DNA from: Kiritimatiellia bacterium
GTDB taxonomy: Bacteria > Verrucomicrobiota > Kiritimatiellia > UBA8416 > JADHWI01
DNA length: 64,000 nt
Assembly: GCA_030744755.1 (NCBI GenBank)
Contig: JASLPY010000006.1
Location: 55,749 to 119,748 of the forward strand
Direction of reading: 5' to 3'
The position numbers and the translations under genes are program-made. The notes below the pieces were generated by a model, which did no database searches, was not told where the DNA came from, and saw nothing but the letters and a program-made list of their open reading frames with translations. Below, one piece after another: positions 43,967-50,917 of the stretch (position 1 is the first letter of the stretch; every line of letters starts with the position of its first letter).

Positions 43967-44311
43967 CTACTCCGTAACAATAAAGGCCAGTACCTTCAGT
44001 GGAGTGTGCCCGCCATTGCGAATGGCGTGTGTTGCTCCGCCGCCGGTGATAACGATCTCACCCTTGCCCACCTTGTGGTCACCGTCTTTTTCCGTCACGA
44101 TGCCGATGCCTTCCAGGATAACGTAGTACTCGGTCTCTTTGTCGTGGCCATGAGTACCTATACTCGCACTCTCAGGAATGGTCATTTCGCCGATGAACCG
44201 GACATTTGGCTGGTCATCACAGTCTACCATATGAAGAACTGTGACTTCTCCCTGCCCACCCTTCATCTCCGGGCGCACCTGGACTTTCATATCTTTGCGA
44301 CGATTAATCAT
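43967..44311 (-). CDS. Small cupin-domain protein in the shell operon
   Basis: The 114-residue protein is a single cupin barrel: GTHGHDKETEYYVILEG carries the first metal-binding motif and GGGATHAIRNGG the second histidine motif. ATG 44311 has GGAAG upstream and starts 37 bases after the BMC-T stop on the same strand; the frame extends further only through the BMC-T end. It could bind a metal and act on a small sugar or aldehyde, or regulate. It is the last gene of a PduS / BMC-T / cupin operon. Its function is not established. Confidence 0.85.
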   Translation of the reverse strand: MINRRKDMKVQVRPEMKGGQGEVTVLHMVDCDDQPNVRFIGEMTIPESASIGTHGHDKETEYYVILEGIGIVTEKDGDHKVGKGEIVITGGGATHAIRNGGHTPLKVLAFIVTE

Positions 44312-44348
44312 GCTGTCTTCCGCTTTCCGTGCGTTTAATTCCGCATTC

Positions 44349-44909
44349 TTACAGTATCCGTCCACCGATTGCTTCACACAATCCTTCATGCGGAGCCGCG
44401 ATCACCTCGATATTAGTCAACATTCCTGGCTCGGCTTCTTCCTGAAGGTGCCTTGCACTCTCTTCGATCTCATAAAGAGGCCCGGTAAGAAAGAAAAATG
44501 CCTTTCCTCCCAGCCCGGCGGCAAGGCGAAGGTCCAGTAGCCTTACTTCATTCCGTTTCAGCGCCATGTCCGCAAGAACGATGCTACTGGAAACCGAGAA
44601 TGTTTCAACGATGGCCACAGAATCCACATCCATTTCCATGTTGCCCCCGGCAAGAGCCGGAAAGATCTCTTGGCGGATGTTGGGGATAAAGAAGCTGTCA
44701 ACAACCGCAGTGCCGCCGCATTCAAGCCCGTCATTCATGGCTTCCTCGACGTCCCCTACGTGCCCCTGGATGAACACGATGTACTTGCCAGGACATATCG
44801 TGTTCGACTGCACAACGTTCACGTGCGCCTTCTTCAGCATCACGTCATGCACCACAATTCCCCTGGCGATACTGTTGGTCTCAATCATGCCGATCGCCGG
44901 TAATCTCAT
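44349..44909 (-). CDS. PduT-type BMC-T shell protein with Fe-S pore cysteine
   Basis: The 186-residue tandem BMC protein begins RLPAIGMIETNSIARGIVVH. It carries ICPGKYIVFIQGHVGDVEEA, in which Cys39 corresponds to the PduT cysteine that binds a [4Fe-4S] cluster at the trimer axis. The second BMC repeat includes SVAIVETFSVSSSIVLADMA, GGKAFFFLTG and IEVIAAP. The start overlaps the end of the PduS-like gene (ATGA), so they are translationally coupled. In the Pdu system PduS and PduT interact and are thought to pass electrons across the shell; the same is likely here. Confidence 0.9.
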   Translation of the reverse strand: MRLPAIGMIETNSIARGIVVHDVMLKKAHVNVVQSNTICPGKYIVFIQGHVGDVEEAMNDGLECGGTAVVDSFFIPNIRQEIFPALAGGNMEMDVDSVAIVETFSVSSSIVLADMALKRNEVRLLDLRLAAGLGGKAFFFLTGPLYEIEESARHLQEEAEPGMLTNIEVIAAPHEGLCEAIGGRIL

Positions 44910-46276
44910 TTCGCACCTTCTATGGTGATATGTTCATCGGAAATGCCCGTTATGGTTCCGTCTATCGAAGCGTGAAGCATGGAGCCGAGCTTGCCGTCGG
45001 GAATCCTGGCCACGAGAGCCCCCCTGGAGACTTTGTCCCCCACCGCAACCACGGGCTGCGATGGCGCTCCAATTGCCTGAGTCAGCGACAGTCTGACAAG
45101 CGGAGGTGCAGGGAATTGGGTGAGAACGAGGTCATGCCTGTCATACTGGGCCAGTTTGTACCTCTTGGTCAGTCGGTCTTTCGCAATCTTACGGAATTCC
45201 CTGAACTCGTGAGGCTCAAGGGGGGCTTTCGTATGCGGATTCTTCAAACCCGCGGCCCGAAGGTTCCTCAAAATATCCGCATAGGCCCTCCTCGGGCTCA
45301 GGTCCATGGGACAGGCAAACTCGCACAATCCGCATTGGGAGCATATGAATGCACTCGTCATACCACGAGTGGGGGTGTCCATCTTGTAGGCAAGCACCCT
45401 CATCATCAGGTGCGGTTCGATATCGTGCCCCTGCAGGTAACGGGAGCAAGCGTCGGTACACATCCTGCACTGGCAGCAGGCGGCAACACTGCGCCGCACC
45501 ATCGCGTCCATCGGTATGCTGCGGATCTGAACAAGCGGATGATCCTTGTGAAGAAAGAGCAGCCCTGACGTGGTCTTGTTAACAACATCGTCCACATCCA
45601 CAATCGGCCCCATCATTGGGCCACCGGCAATGACAACGATATCCTCAACCGGAACCAATGGCACCGTGAATTCGATCAAGTCACGTATGGGCGTTCCGAT
45701 GGCAACGTTTACCACCTGCGGCTTGAAGATCTCACCCACCAGCGTCACCGCCCGCTCCGTGACAGGCTGCCCCTTGGCTGCCTGCGCCACTTGAACCATG
45801 GTCAGCACATTGCTGACAACGGCGTTAACCTGCAGGGGAATGCCGCCTTCGGGTACAACTTTGCCGGTGATGTCTGTTATCAGAATATGCTCGTCGCCGG
45901 ATGGATAGCAGCTGTCGAGAAGACCAAGTTCGATATTGGCGCGCTTCTTGTTGATAGAGACGGTCAGCGCGGCAATCGAGTCTTTGTAGCTTTTCTTCAG
46001 GGCTACGTAACCCTTGCCCGCACCAACGTGCTTCATTATAAGGGCAAGACCGTCGATCACCTCGTCGGCCTGATGCTCCATGATCCGCTGATCTGAATTG
46101 AGCAGAGGCTCACACTCAGCACCATTGGCAAACACCTGGTCTACCTTCGAATCTACCTTGACGTGGGTCGGAAAGCCCGCCCCGCCACATCCGATGACTC
46201 CCGCATCGCGTACTGAATCGACTAATGACATGCCCAATGTGCCCGGCTGAATTGCAAGAAAATGGCCTTTGCCCAT
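44906..46276 (-). CDS. PduS-like RnfC-family flavo-iron-sulfur protein
   Basis: The 456-residue protein has the N-terminal nucleotide/flavin segment GVIGCGGAGFPTHVK (around 27-40), an SLBB domain around 170-225, and two ferredoxin-like [4Fe-4S] motifs: CCQCRMCTDAC (267-277) and CSQCGLCEFACP (312-323). This is the PduS architecture, an NADH-dependent electron donor associated with microcompartments. No RnfABDEG genes are present, so it is not part of an Rnf pump. No B12 enzyme is encoded in the window, so its role is probably redox balancing through the adjacent PduT-type protein. ATG 46231 is an alternative start; neither has a clear ribosome site. Confidence 0.9.
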   Translation of the reverse strand: MGKGHFLAIQPGTLGMSLVDSVRDAGVIGCGGAGFPTHVKVDSKVDQVFANGAECEPLLNSDQRIMEHQADEVIDGLALIMKHVGAGKGYVALKKSYKDSIAALTVSINKKRANIELGLLDSCYPSGDEHILITDITGKVVPEGGIPLQVNAVVSNVLTMVQVAQAAKGQPVTERAVTLVGEIFKPQVVNVAIGTPIRDLIEFTVPLVPVEDIVVIAGGPMMGPIVDVDDVVNKTTSGLLFLHKDHPLVQIRSIPMDAMVRRSVAACCQCRMCTDACSRYLQGHDIEPHLMMRVLAYKMDTPTRGMTSAFICSQCGLCEFACPMDLSPRRAYADILRNLRAAGLKNPHTKAPLEPHEFREFRKIAKDRLTKRYKLAQYDRHDLVLTQFPAPPLVRLSLTQAIGAPSQPVVAVGDKVSRGALVARIPDGKLGSMLHASIDGTITGISDEHITIEGAK

Positions 46277-46516
46277 AGAAAACAGGCACCAAAAGCCCTA
46301 ATTACCCAAGAATTCGCAAAACCTAAGAAAAAAACCTTGCATATGCAAGCAAAAAGTAGCATCTTTGAAACCCTCGCGAAAGCTGTGCGAAAGTTTGAGC
46401 GGGAAATGGCGTATATATGGTAGTCATAGTCACCGCCATGCGATTGATTGTAAACAGGTAGACATTGCTTCTGCTAAGCCGTCTTACAGAAGCCCCAAAA
46501 GAGCCAGGAGGAAACA
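46277..46516. promoter_or_regulatory. Divergent intergenic region between the two shell operons
   Basis: These 240 bases separate the leftward PduS operon from the rightward BMC-H operon and must contain both promoters. AT-rich stretches occur at 46308-46345 and around GCGTATATATGG (46411). GGAGG at 46506-46512 is the ribosome site of BMC-H. I cannot assign -35/-10 boxes or a DeoR operator with confidence. Confidence 0.5.
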
Positions 46517-46816
46517 ATGGCAGTTGATCATACAGATGCGTTGGGAATGATAGAAACAAGAGGTTTCGCCGCGATGGTTGAGGCCTCGGATGCGATGGTC
46601 AAGGCCGCAAAGGTGGAACTCGTCGGATACGAGAAGATCGGTGGGGGTTATGTGACCGCAATCGTCAGGGGCGACGTTGCCGCCGTGCGCGCTGCACTCG
46701 AAGCAGGCACACGCGGAGCCGAACGTGTTGGCGAAATGGTATCCACCCACGTGATCCCGCGCCCGCACAATAATGTCGACGTGGCACTGCCGCTTGGCCG
46801 CACACCTAAGAAGTAA
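46517..46816 (+). CDS. BMC-H (hexameric) microcompartment shell protein
   Basis: The 99-residue protein matches the PduA/CcmK family: [40 protein letters not shown] and [16 protein letters not shown]. The pore loop reads IGGGY where PduA has IGSGL, so the pore lining differs by an aromatic residue. AGGAGG precedes ATG 46517. It is the only BMC-H gene in the window and the first gene of the main operon, as expected for the most abundant shell protein. A strong hairpin lies 20 bases after its stop. Confidence 0.95.
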   Translation: MAVDHTDALGMIETRGFAAMVEASDAMVKAAKVELVGYEKIGGGYVTAIVRGDVAAVRAALEAGTRGAERVGEMVSTHVIPRPHNNVDVALPLGRTPKK

Positions 46817-46835
46817 GTATTCCGTAGTGCATACG

Positions 46836-46856
46836 CCGGCCGCATCTTGCGGCCGG
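46836..46856 (+). terminator. Intercistronic hairpin after BMC-H
   Basis: CCGGCCGC (46836-46843) pairs perfectly with GCGGCCGG (46849-46856) over an ATCTT loop and is followed by TTTATG. The operon continues 30 bases later, so this is likely a partial terminator or an RNA-stabilising hairpin that raises BMC-H output relative to the vertex proteins. Confidence 0.6.
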
Positions 46857-46886
46857 TTTATGCCTGCGATCCAGTGAGGGCGGACC

Positions 46887-47189
46887 ATGATATTAGGACG
46901 CGTACTCGGGACCGTAGTTGCTTCTCGGAAATCACCCCGACTTGAGGGCCGGAAGTTTCTTCTCGTTGAGAAGATCGATCCCGCCACAATGAAGGGAAAG
47001 AAGGACTACGTCGTGGCGATCGACGCTGCAGGGGCCGGCATACACGAGATCGTTTTCTATGCCACGGGAAGCTGCGGTCGATACACCGAGGCTACCGAGG
47101 GCAAGCCCTCCGATGCCACAATTACGGCTATTGTCGACGCCATCGAGATCGATGGCGCCTACGTCTATGATAAGGCCAAGGACGCATGA
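46887..47189 (+). CDS. BMC-P (EutN/CcmL-type) vertex protein 1
   Basis: The 100-residue pentamer subunit begins ILGRVLGTVVASRKSPRLEG and contains KFLLVEKID, YVVAIDAAGAGIHEIVFYATGS and a C-terminal ITAIVDAIEID. Pentamers cap the shell vertices. GAGGGCGG precedes ATG 46887. Its last codons overlap the next BMC-P start (ATGA at 47186-47189), so the two are translationally coupled. Confidence 0.94.
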   Translation: MILGRVLGTVVASRKSPRLEGRKFLLVEKIDPATMKGKKDYVVAIDAAGAGIHEIVFYATGSCGRYTEATEGKPSDATITAIVDAIEIDGAYVYDKAKDA

Positions 47190-47473
47190 TACTGGGAATG
47201 GTAACCGGAACGGTCGTGGCGACCCAGAAGGTCGACAATGTTGGCGGGGCGAAATACCTCCTCGTCAACAAGTGTGATGAACACGGAACCGTGAAGAACG
47301 ATTTCTACGTCGCACTCGACCAGGTTGGAGCCGGCCACGGCGACATGGTCATGATGGCGCAGGGAAGTCCGAATCGTCAGACCGAAAGAACATTTGACCG
47401 GCCCATAGATACTTCCATTCTGGGCATTATTGACCTGATCGGAAAAGGTGACACGGTCGCCTACAAGAAATAG
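47186..47473 (+). CDS. BMC-P (EutN/CcmL-type) vertex protein 2
   Basis: The 95-residue protein begins ILGMVTGTVVATQKVDNVGG and has KYLLVNKCD, FYVALDQVGAGHGDMVMMAQG and LGIIDLIGKGD, all family-typical. It overlaps the stop of vertex protein 1 by four bases and precedes the aldehyde dehydrogenase by 17 bases. It differs clearly from the other three pentamer proteins, so mixed or differently placed vertices are possible. Confidence 0.94.
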   Translation: MILGMVTGTVVATQKVDNVGGAKYLLVNKCDEHGTVKNDFYVALDQVGAGHGDMVMMAQGSPNRQTERTFDRPIDTSILGIIDLIGKGDTVAYKK

Positions 47474-47490
47474 CAAACCGAGGCAATCCA

Positions 47491-48933
47491 ATGGCCATCG
47501 ATGAACAAAGCGTACGGGAAATTGTTGCCAGCGTCGTGAAAGGACTCGACCTGGGCAGTGATGGGAAAGAGACTTCTTCAACAGCCGTCAGTCACGATGA
47601 GATCGGCGGAAGCGGGATTTTCAACGACATTGACAGTGCCGTTGCCGCCGCGGAAGTAGCGTACAACGATCTGTCGGCACTGTCTCTGGAGATCCGCCGG
47701 GAAATGATCTGCGAGATGCGGAAAGCCGTACTCGATAACGTGGAACTCATCTCCAGGGCCGCACTCGAAGAGACCGGATTCGGCAGGCTGGAAACGAAGA
47801 TAGCAAAGAACACGCTGGCGGCAAAGGGCACCCCAGGCATAGAAGACGTTCAACCCACGGTCTGGACCGATGACCACGGCTTGACCTTGCTGGAACGCGC
47901 TCCGTACGGTGTCATTGGGTCCATCATACCCTGCACCAACCCGACTGCCACGGTCATCAGCAACGGGATAGGCATGATCGCTGCCGGCAACTCGGCAGTG
48001 TTCAATCCTCACCCGGTCTCTAAAAAGTCCTCCTGCATGGCTATCTCCATCCTGAATGATGCGATCATGAAGGCCGGCGGGCCGCGCAACCTGCTCACGG
48101 GCGTTGGCAAGCCCACGATTCAGTCTGCCCAGGAAATGATGAAGCATCCCGCCGTACGGCTCCTCGTCGTAACCGGCGGACCGGCCGTAGTCAAGGTCGC
48201 CATGAACAGCGGCAAGAAGGCTATCGCAGCCGGGCCGGGCAATCCGCCATGCGTGGTCGATGAGACCGCGGAACTGGACAAGGCCGGCAAAAGCATCGTC
48301 GACGGCGCAGGTTTCGACAACAACATCATATGTATCTGTGAAAAGGAAGTGATAGCCGTAGCCTCCATTGCAGACCGCTTGAAGCAGGAAATGGTGAAGA
48401 ACGGGGCGTACGAACTGGACGCCGTACAGACAGACGCAATCACGAAACTGGTGATCGATGAACCCGGCGGGCCCGGCAACGAGGGCATGGCGAACAAGAA
48501 GTTCGTTGGAAAAGACGCATCTGTCATAGCCGCCGCAGCCGGCATACAGGTCCCCTCCTCTACCCGCATACTGTTGTGCGAGGTAGCGCGAGAACATCCC
48601 CTTGTCTGGACCGAGCAGCTGATGCCTGTTATTCCGCTTGTTCGCGTGAGCGACGTGGACGAGGGCATCGCACTGGCTGTTCAGTGCGAACATGGGTTCC
48701 GCCACACCGCCACAATGCATTCGCTCAACATCGCCAAGCTCAGCAAAATGGCGAGAGTTATGAACTGCTCGATTTTCGTTAAGAACGGGCCAAGCTACTG
48801 CGGGTTGGGCATGGGCGGCGCGGGATTTGCGTCGTTCACGATCGCCAGCCCGACCGGCGAAGGCGTAACACGCGCACGTACTTTCACCAGGGAGAGACGC
48901 TGCGTGGTAGTGGATCATTTTAGAATCATCTGA
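47491..48933 (+). CDS. BMC CoA-acylating aldehyde dehydrogenase (PduP/EutE-like)
   Basis: The 480-residue enzyme starts with an amphipathic helix (AIDEQSVREIVASVVKGL) and a linker (to about 45), as in shell-targeted PduP. The catalytic domain follows: GVIGSIIPCTNPTATVISN, LVVTGGPAVVKVAMNSGKK, and GFDNNIICICEKEVIA. Its first cysteine (Cys281) aligns with the PduP nucleophile; the second Cys replaces a Gly. It should oxidise an aldehyde to acyl-CoA with NAD. It lies between two pairs of pentamer genes, behind GAGG. With the DeoC aldolase downstream, acetaldehyde or a related short aldehyde is the likely substrate. Confidence 0.93.
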   Translation: MAIDEQSVREIVASVVKGLDLGSDGKETSSTAVSHDEIGGSGIFNDIDSAVAAAEVAYNDLSALSLEIRREMICEMRKAVLDNVELISRAALEETGFGRLETKIAKNTLAAKGTPGIEDVQPTVWTDDHGLTLLERAPYGVIGSIIPCTNPTATVISNGIGMIAAGNSAVFNPHPVSKKSSCMAISILNDAIMKAGGPRNLLTGVGKPTIQSAQEMMKHPAVRLLVVTGGPAVVKVAMNSGKKAIAAGPGNPPCVVDETAELDKAGKSIVDGAGFDNNIICICEKEVIAVASIADRLKQEMVKNGAYELDAVQTDAITKLVIDEPGGPGNEGMANKKFVGKDASVIAAAAGIQVPSSTRILLCEVAREHPLVWTEQLMPVIPLVRVSDVDEGIALAVQCEHGFRHTATMHSLNIAKLSKMARVMNCSIFVKNGPSYCGLGMGGAGFASFTIASPTGEGVTRARTFTRERRCVVVDHFRII

Positions 48934-48952
48934 TCGTTCGAAGAGGCAGGTA

Positions 48953-49225
48953 ATGAAACTGGCAAAAGTCGTCGGTACGGTTGTAAGTACTCAGAAACTG
49001 GAATGCCTTGAAGGCATCAAGTTTCTCCTGCTCCAGCCTTTGGACGAGGAACAGAACGAGAGCGGCGATGTACTGATTGCCATGGACCCTGTCCAGGCCG
49101 GTGAAGGCGACGTCGTATTCTATGAGTCTTCCAAGGAAGCCGCGCGTGCGTACAACGAATGGTTCCAGCCGGGCGACGTAGCCATCTTCGGCATTGTTGA
49201 CCACATTGACCTTGAGAAGGAATAG
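48953..49225 (+). CDS. BMC-P (EutN/CcmL-type) vertex protein 3
   Basis: The 90-residue protein begins KLAKVVGTVVSTQKLECLEG. It has KFLLLQPLDEE, LIAMDPVQAGEGDVVFYESS with a basic helix KEAARAYNEW, and AIFGIVDHID. GAGGCAGG precedes ATG 48953, 19 bases after the dehydrogenase stop. It forms a second pentamer-gene pair with the next gene, 6 bases downstream. Confidence 0.94.
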   Translation: MKLAKVVGTVVSTQKLECLEGIKFLLLQPLDEEQNESGDVLIAMDPVQAGEGDVVFYESSKEAARAYNEWFQPGDVAIFGIVDHIDLEKE

Positions 49226-49231
49226 CATTTC

Positions 49232-49513
49232 ATGATCCTGGCCAAAATAATCGGAGACGTGGTTTCAGATCACAAGATTGACGACTACGCCGGATTGAAG
49301 ATGCTGATTGTCCAGCCCATTGACCCTGACGGCACCCCGAAAGGCAAAACGTTCCTGGCCGTTGACGGTGTGCAGGCCGGAGTGGGCGACACCGTACTCA
49401 TAATGGACGAAGGCGGATCGGCCCGAATGCTTCTCGAAGAACCTGATATCTTTACGATACGCGCTGTTGTCGCCGGGATTGTTGACCAGATTTCGATGGA
49501 AACCGAGGAGTAA
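49232..49513 (+). CDS. BMC-P (EutN/CcmL-type) vertex protein 4
   Basis: The 93-residue protein begins ILAKIIGDVVSDHKIDDYAG and has KMLIVQPIDPDG, FLAVDGVQAGVGDTVLIMDEGG and VVAGIVDQISME. The SDHKIDDYAG and VLIMDEGGSARML segments resemble the CcmL/EutN version most often paired with a second, shorter pentamer. It ends 7 bases before the RpiB-like gene. Confidence 0.94.
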   Translation: MILAKIIGDVVSDHKIDDYAGLKMLIVQPIDPDGTPKGKTFLAVDGVQAGVGDTVLIMDEGGSARMLLEEPDIFTIRAVVAGIVDQISMETEE

Positions 49514-49520
49514 TTGATCT

Positions 49521-50102
49521 GTGACGGACATCGACATAGAGAAGATCGTTGAGTCCGTGGTTGCCAGTATCACGGCGAAGACGCAGGGCGAAGAACTCGA
49601 TCTTTCGCCCGACACGGTGACGCGCGAAGTATCCTTGAATCAGAAGGATGACGTTCGGCATGTTGCCCTGGGCGTCGGTTCGCCGGCGGCGGACGGCGGG
49701 ACGGCGGTCCGGACGTACCTTGAAAGCCTCGGCTATCACGTGGTTAACGTTACGGCCGGACCTGGACAGGACTGTGTCGACATTGCGGCGGGCGTCGCGA
49801 AGAAGGTGGCTGGCGGTGAATGCGAGCGCGGTATTGTTATGGATGCCGACGGCATCGCTTCTTCTATTGTCTGCAACAAGGTAAAGGGCATACGAGCCGC
49901 CCTGTGCTATGACATGAGGTCGACCGTGAACAGCCGGGAACACTTCAATGCTAACGTAATGACAGTGGGTGGCCCGTTCCACAATAACGCGGAGCTCTGT
50001 GAGATGGCCAGGACATGGCTGGAGCTTCGCTTCTCGGACGGACGGCGCTGGGCCACTATTAATAAAGTCATGGCGACCGAAAAGTCGTCGCCTGTAACCT
50101 GA
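49521..50102 (+). CDS. RpiB/LacAB-family protein with N-terminal targeting helix and altered active site
   Basis: The 193-residue product starts at GTG 49521 (GAGGAG 10-11 bases upstream). It opens with an amphipathic helix (TDIDIEKIVESVVASI) and a ~25-residue linker. An RpiB-like Rossmann domain follows (RHVALGVGSPAADGG, GIVMDADGIASS, CNKVKGIRAALCYD, REHFNANVMTVGG). RpiB enzymes interconvert ribose-5-P and ribulose-5-P. Here the segment equivalent to E. coli ICGTGVGIS reads MDADGIASS, so the catalytic Cys is Asp108. The early Asp-His pair is lost; His141 remains. It probably lies inside the shell and may isomerise or bind another sugar phosphate. Confidence 0.85.
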   Translation: MTDIDIEKIVESVVASITAKTQGEELDLSPDTVTREVSLNQKDDVRHVALGVGSPAADGGTAVRTYLESLGYHVVNVTAGPGQDCVDIAAGVAKKVAGGECERGIVMDADGIASSIVCNKVKGIRAALCYDMRSTVNSREHFNANVMTVGGPFHNNAELCEMARTWLELRFSDGRRWATINKVMATEKSSPVT

Positions 50103-50140
50103 AGTTTTCTGAAAATAACAACATACCTGGGGACAGATAA

Positions 50141-50917
50141 ATGGACGAGAAGGCTCTTATAGAGAAAATAACCAGCGAAGTTATCAAGCGGTTGAACGTA
50201 CCCGAAGGCATTAGCCAGCAGACCGGCGGTGCATTGCCCGGATCAGCTCCGGCCGCCCTTGCCAAGTATATTGATCATACAATGTTGAAGGCTGAAGCTC
50301 CGGATGCAGCGTTCGATCAGCTCTGCGAAGAAGCTATACAATGGAAATTCTGTTCTGTTTGTGTCAATTCGGGGCGGGTCCGGTACGTGACCCAGAAACT
50401 CCAGGGCACGGGTATCAAGGTATGCGCCGTCATCGGGTTCCCACTTGGACAGATGGATTCGCGCGCGAAGGCGTTCGAGGCAAGGCGCTGTATTGCCGAC
50501 GGGGCAAACGAGCTGGATATGGTCATTAATGTCGGCGCCCTCAAGTCCGGCAACCTCAAATTGGTCGAGGAAGACATCCGCGCCGTGCGTCGGGCAACCC
50601 GAAGCAACACGGTTCTGAAAGTAATCATCGAAACCAGCCTGTTGAATGACGACGAGAAGGTCATTGCATGCCAGCTTTCCAAGAAAGCCGGCGCCGATTT
50701 TGTAAAGACCTGCTCGGGGTTCTCCGGAGGCGGAGCTACGCCGGAAGACATTGCACTGATGCGCAGGACCGTTGGTCCCGACTTCGGTGTCAAGGCAAGC
50801 GGGGGAATGAGAAACTATCCGCGTGCCGTCGCAATCCTGGCAGCCGGGGCAAACCGAATCGGCGCGGTCTCAAGCGTTGCGATCGTAACCGGACAAGAGG
50901 GGGAAGGTGCCTACTAG
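50141..50917 (+). CDS. deoC: DeoC-family class I aldolase with targeting helix
   Basis: The 258-residue protein starts with an amphipathic helix (DEKALIEKITSEVIKRL) and a linker, then a complete DeoC TIM barrel from YIDHTMLK (43). Catalytic residues are present: Asp126 (NELDMV), Schiff-base Lys189 (DFVKT) and Lys218 (GVKASGG). Canonical DeoC splits 2-deoxyribose-5-P into glyceraldehyde-3-P and acetaldehyde. The usual TSTGFSTGG reads TCSGFSGGG here and RIGTSAG reads RIGAVSS, so the phosphate end of the site may accept a different substrate. GGGGACAG precedes ATG 50141. The aldehyde product would pass to the shell aldehyde dehydrogenase. Confidence 0.9.
   Translation: MDEKALIEKITSEVIKRLNVPEGISQQTGGALPGSAPAALAKYIDHTMLKAEAPDAAFDQLCEEAIQWKFCSVCVNSGRVRYVTQKLQGTGIKVCAVIGFPLGQMDSRAKAFEARRCIADGANELDMVINVGALKSGNLKLVEEDIRAVRRATRSNTVLKVIIETSLLNDDEKVIACQLSKKAGADFVKTCSGFSGGGATPEDIALMRRTVGPDFGVKASGGMRNYPRAVAILAAGANRIGAVSSVAIVTGQEGEGAY

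Noticed and set aside
44906..46276. RnfC subunit of an Rnf ion pump
   Set aside because: No other Rnf genes are adjacent, and the gene is coupled to a PduT-type shell protein, which identifies it as PduS-like.
47578..48918. 446-residue open frame on the minus strand opposite the aldehyde dehydrogenase
   Set aside because: It lacks a ribosome site and any recognisable domain and lies wholly antisense to a well-conserved gene. It is a codon-bias shadow, as are the long antisense frames opposite the HzsA-related genes.
42995..50917. Classifying the shell locus as the Planctomycete/Verrucomicrobia fucose-rhamnose (PVM) microcompartment
   Set aside because: The PVM hallmark class II fuculose/rhamnulose-phosphate aldolase, PduL and acetate kinase are absent, and DeoC plus RpiB-like cargo are present. 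The rhaT-like gene is 8 kb away and not linked to the shell operon.
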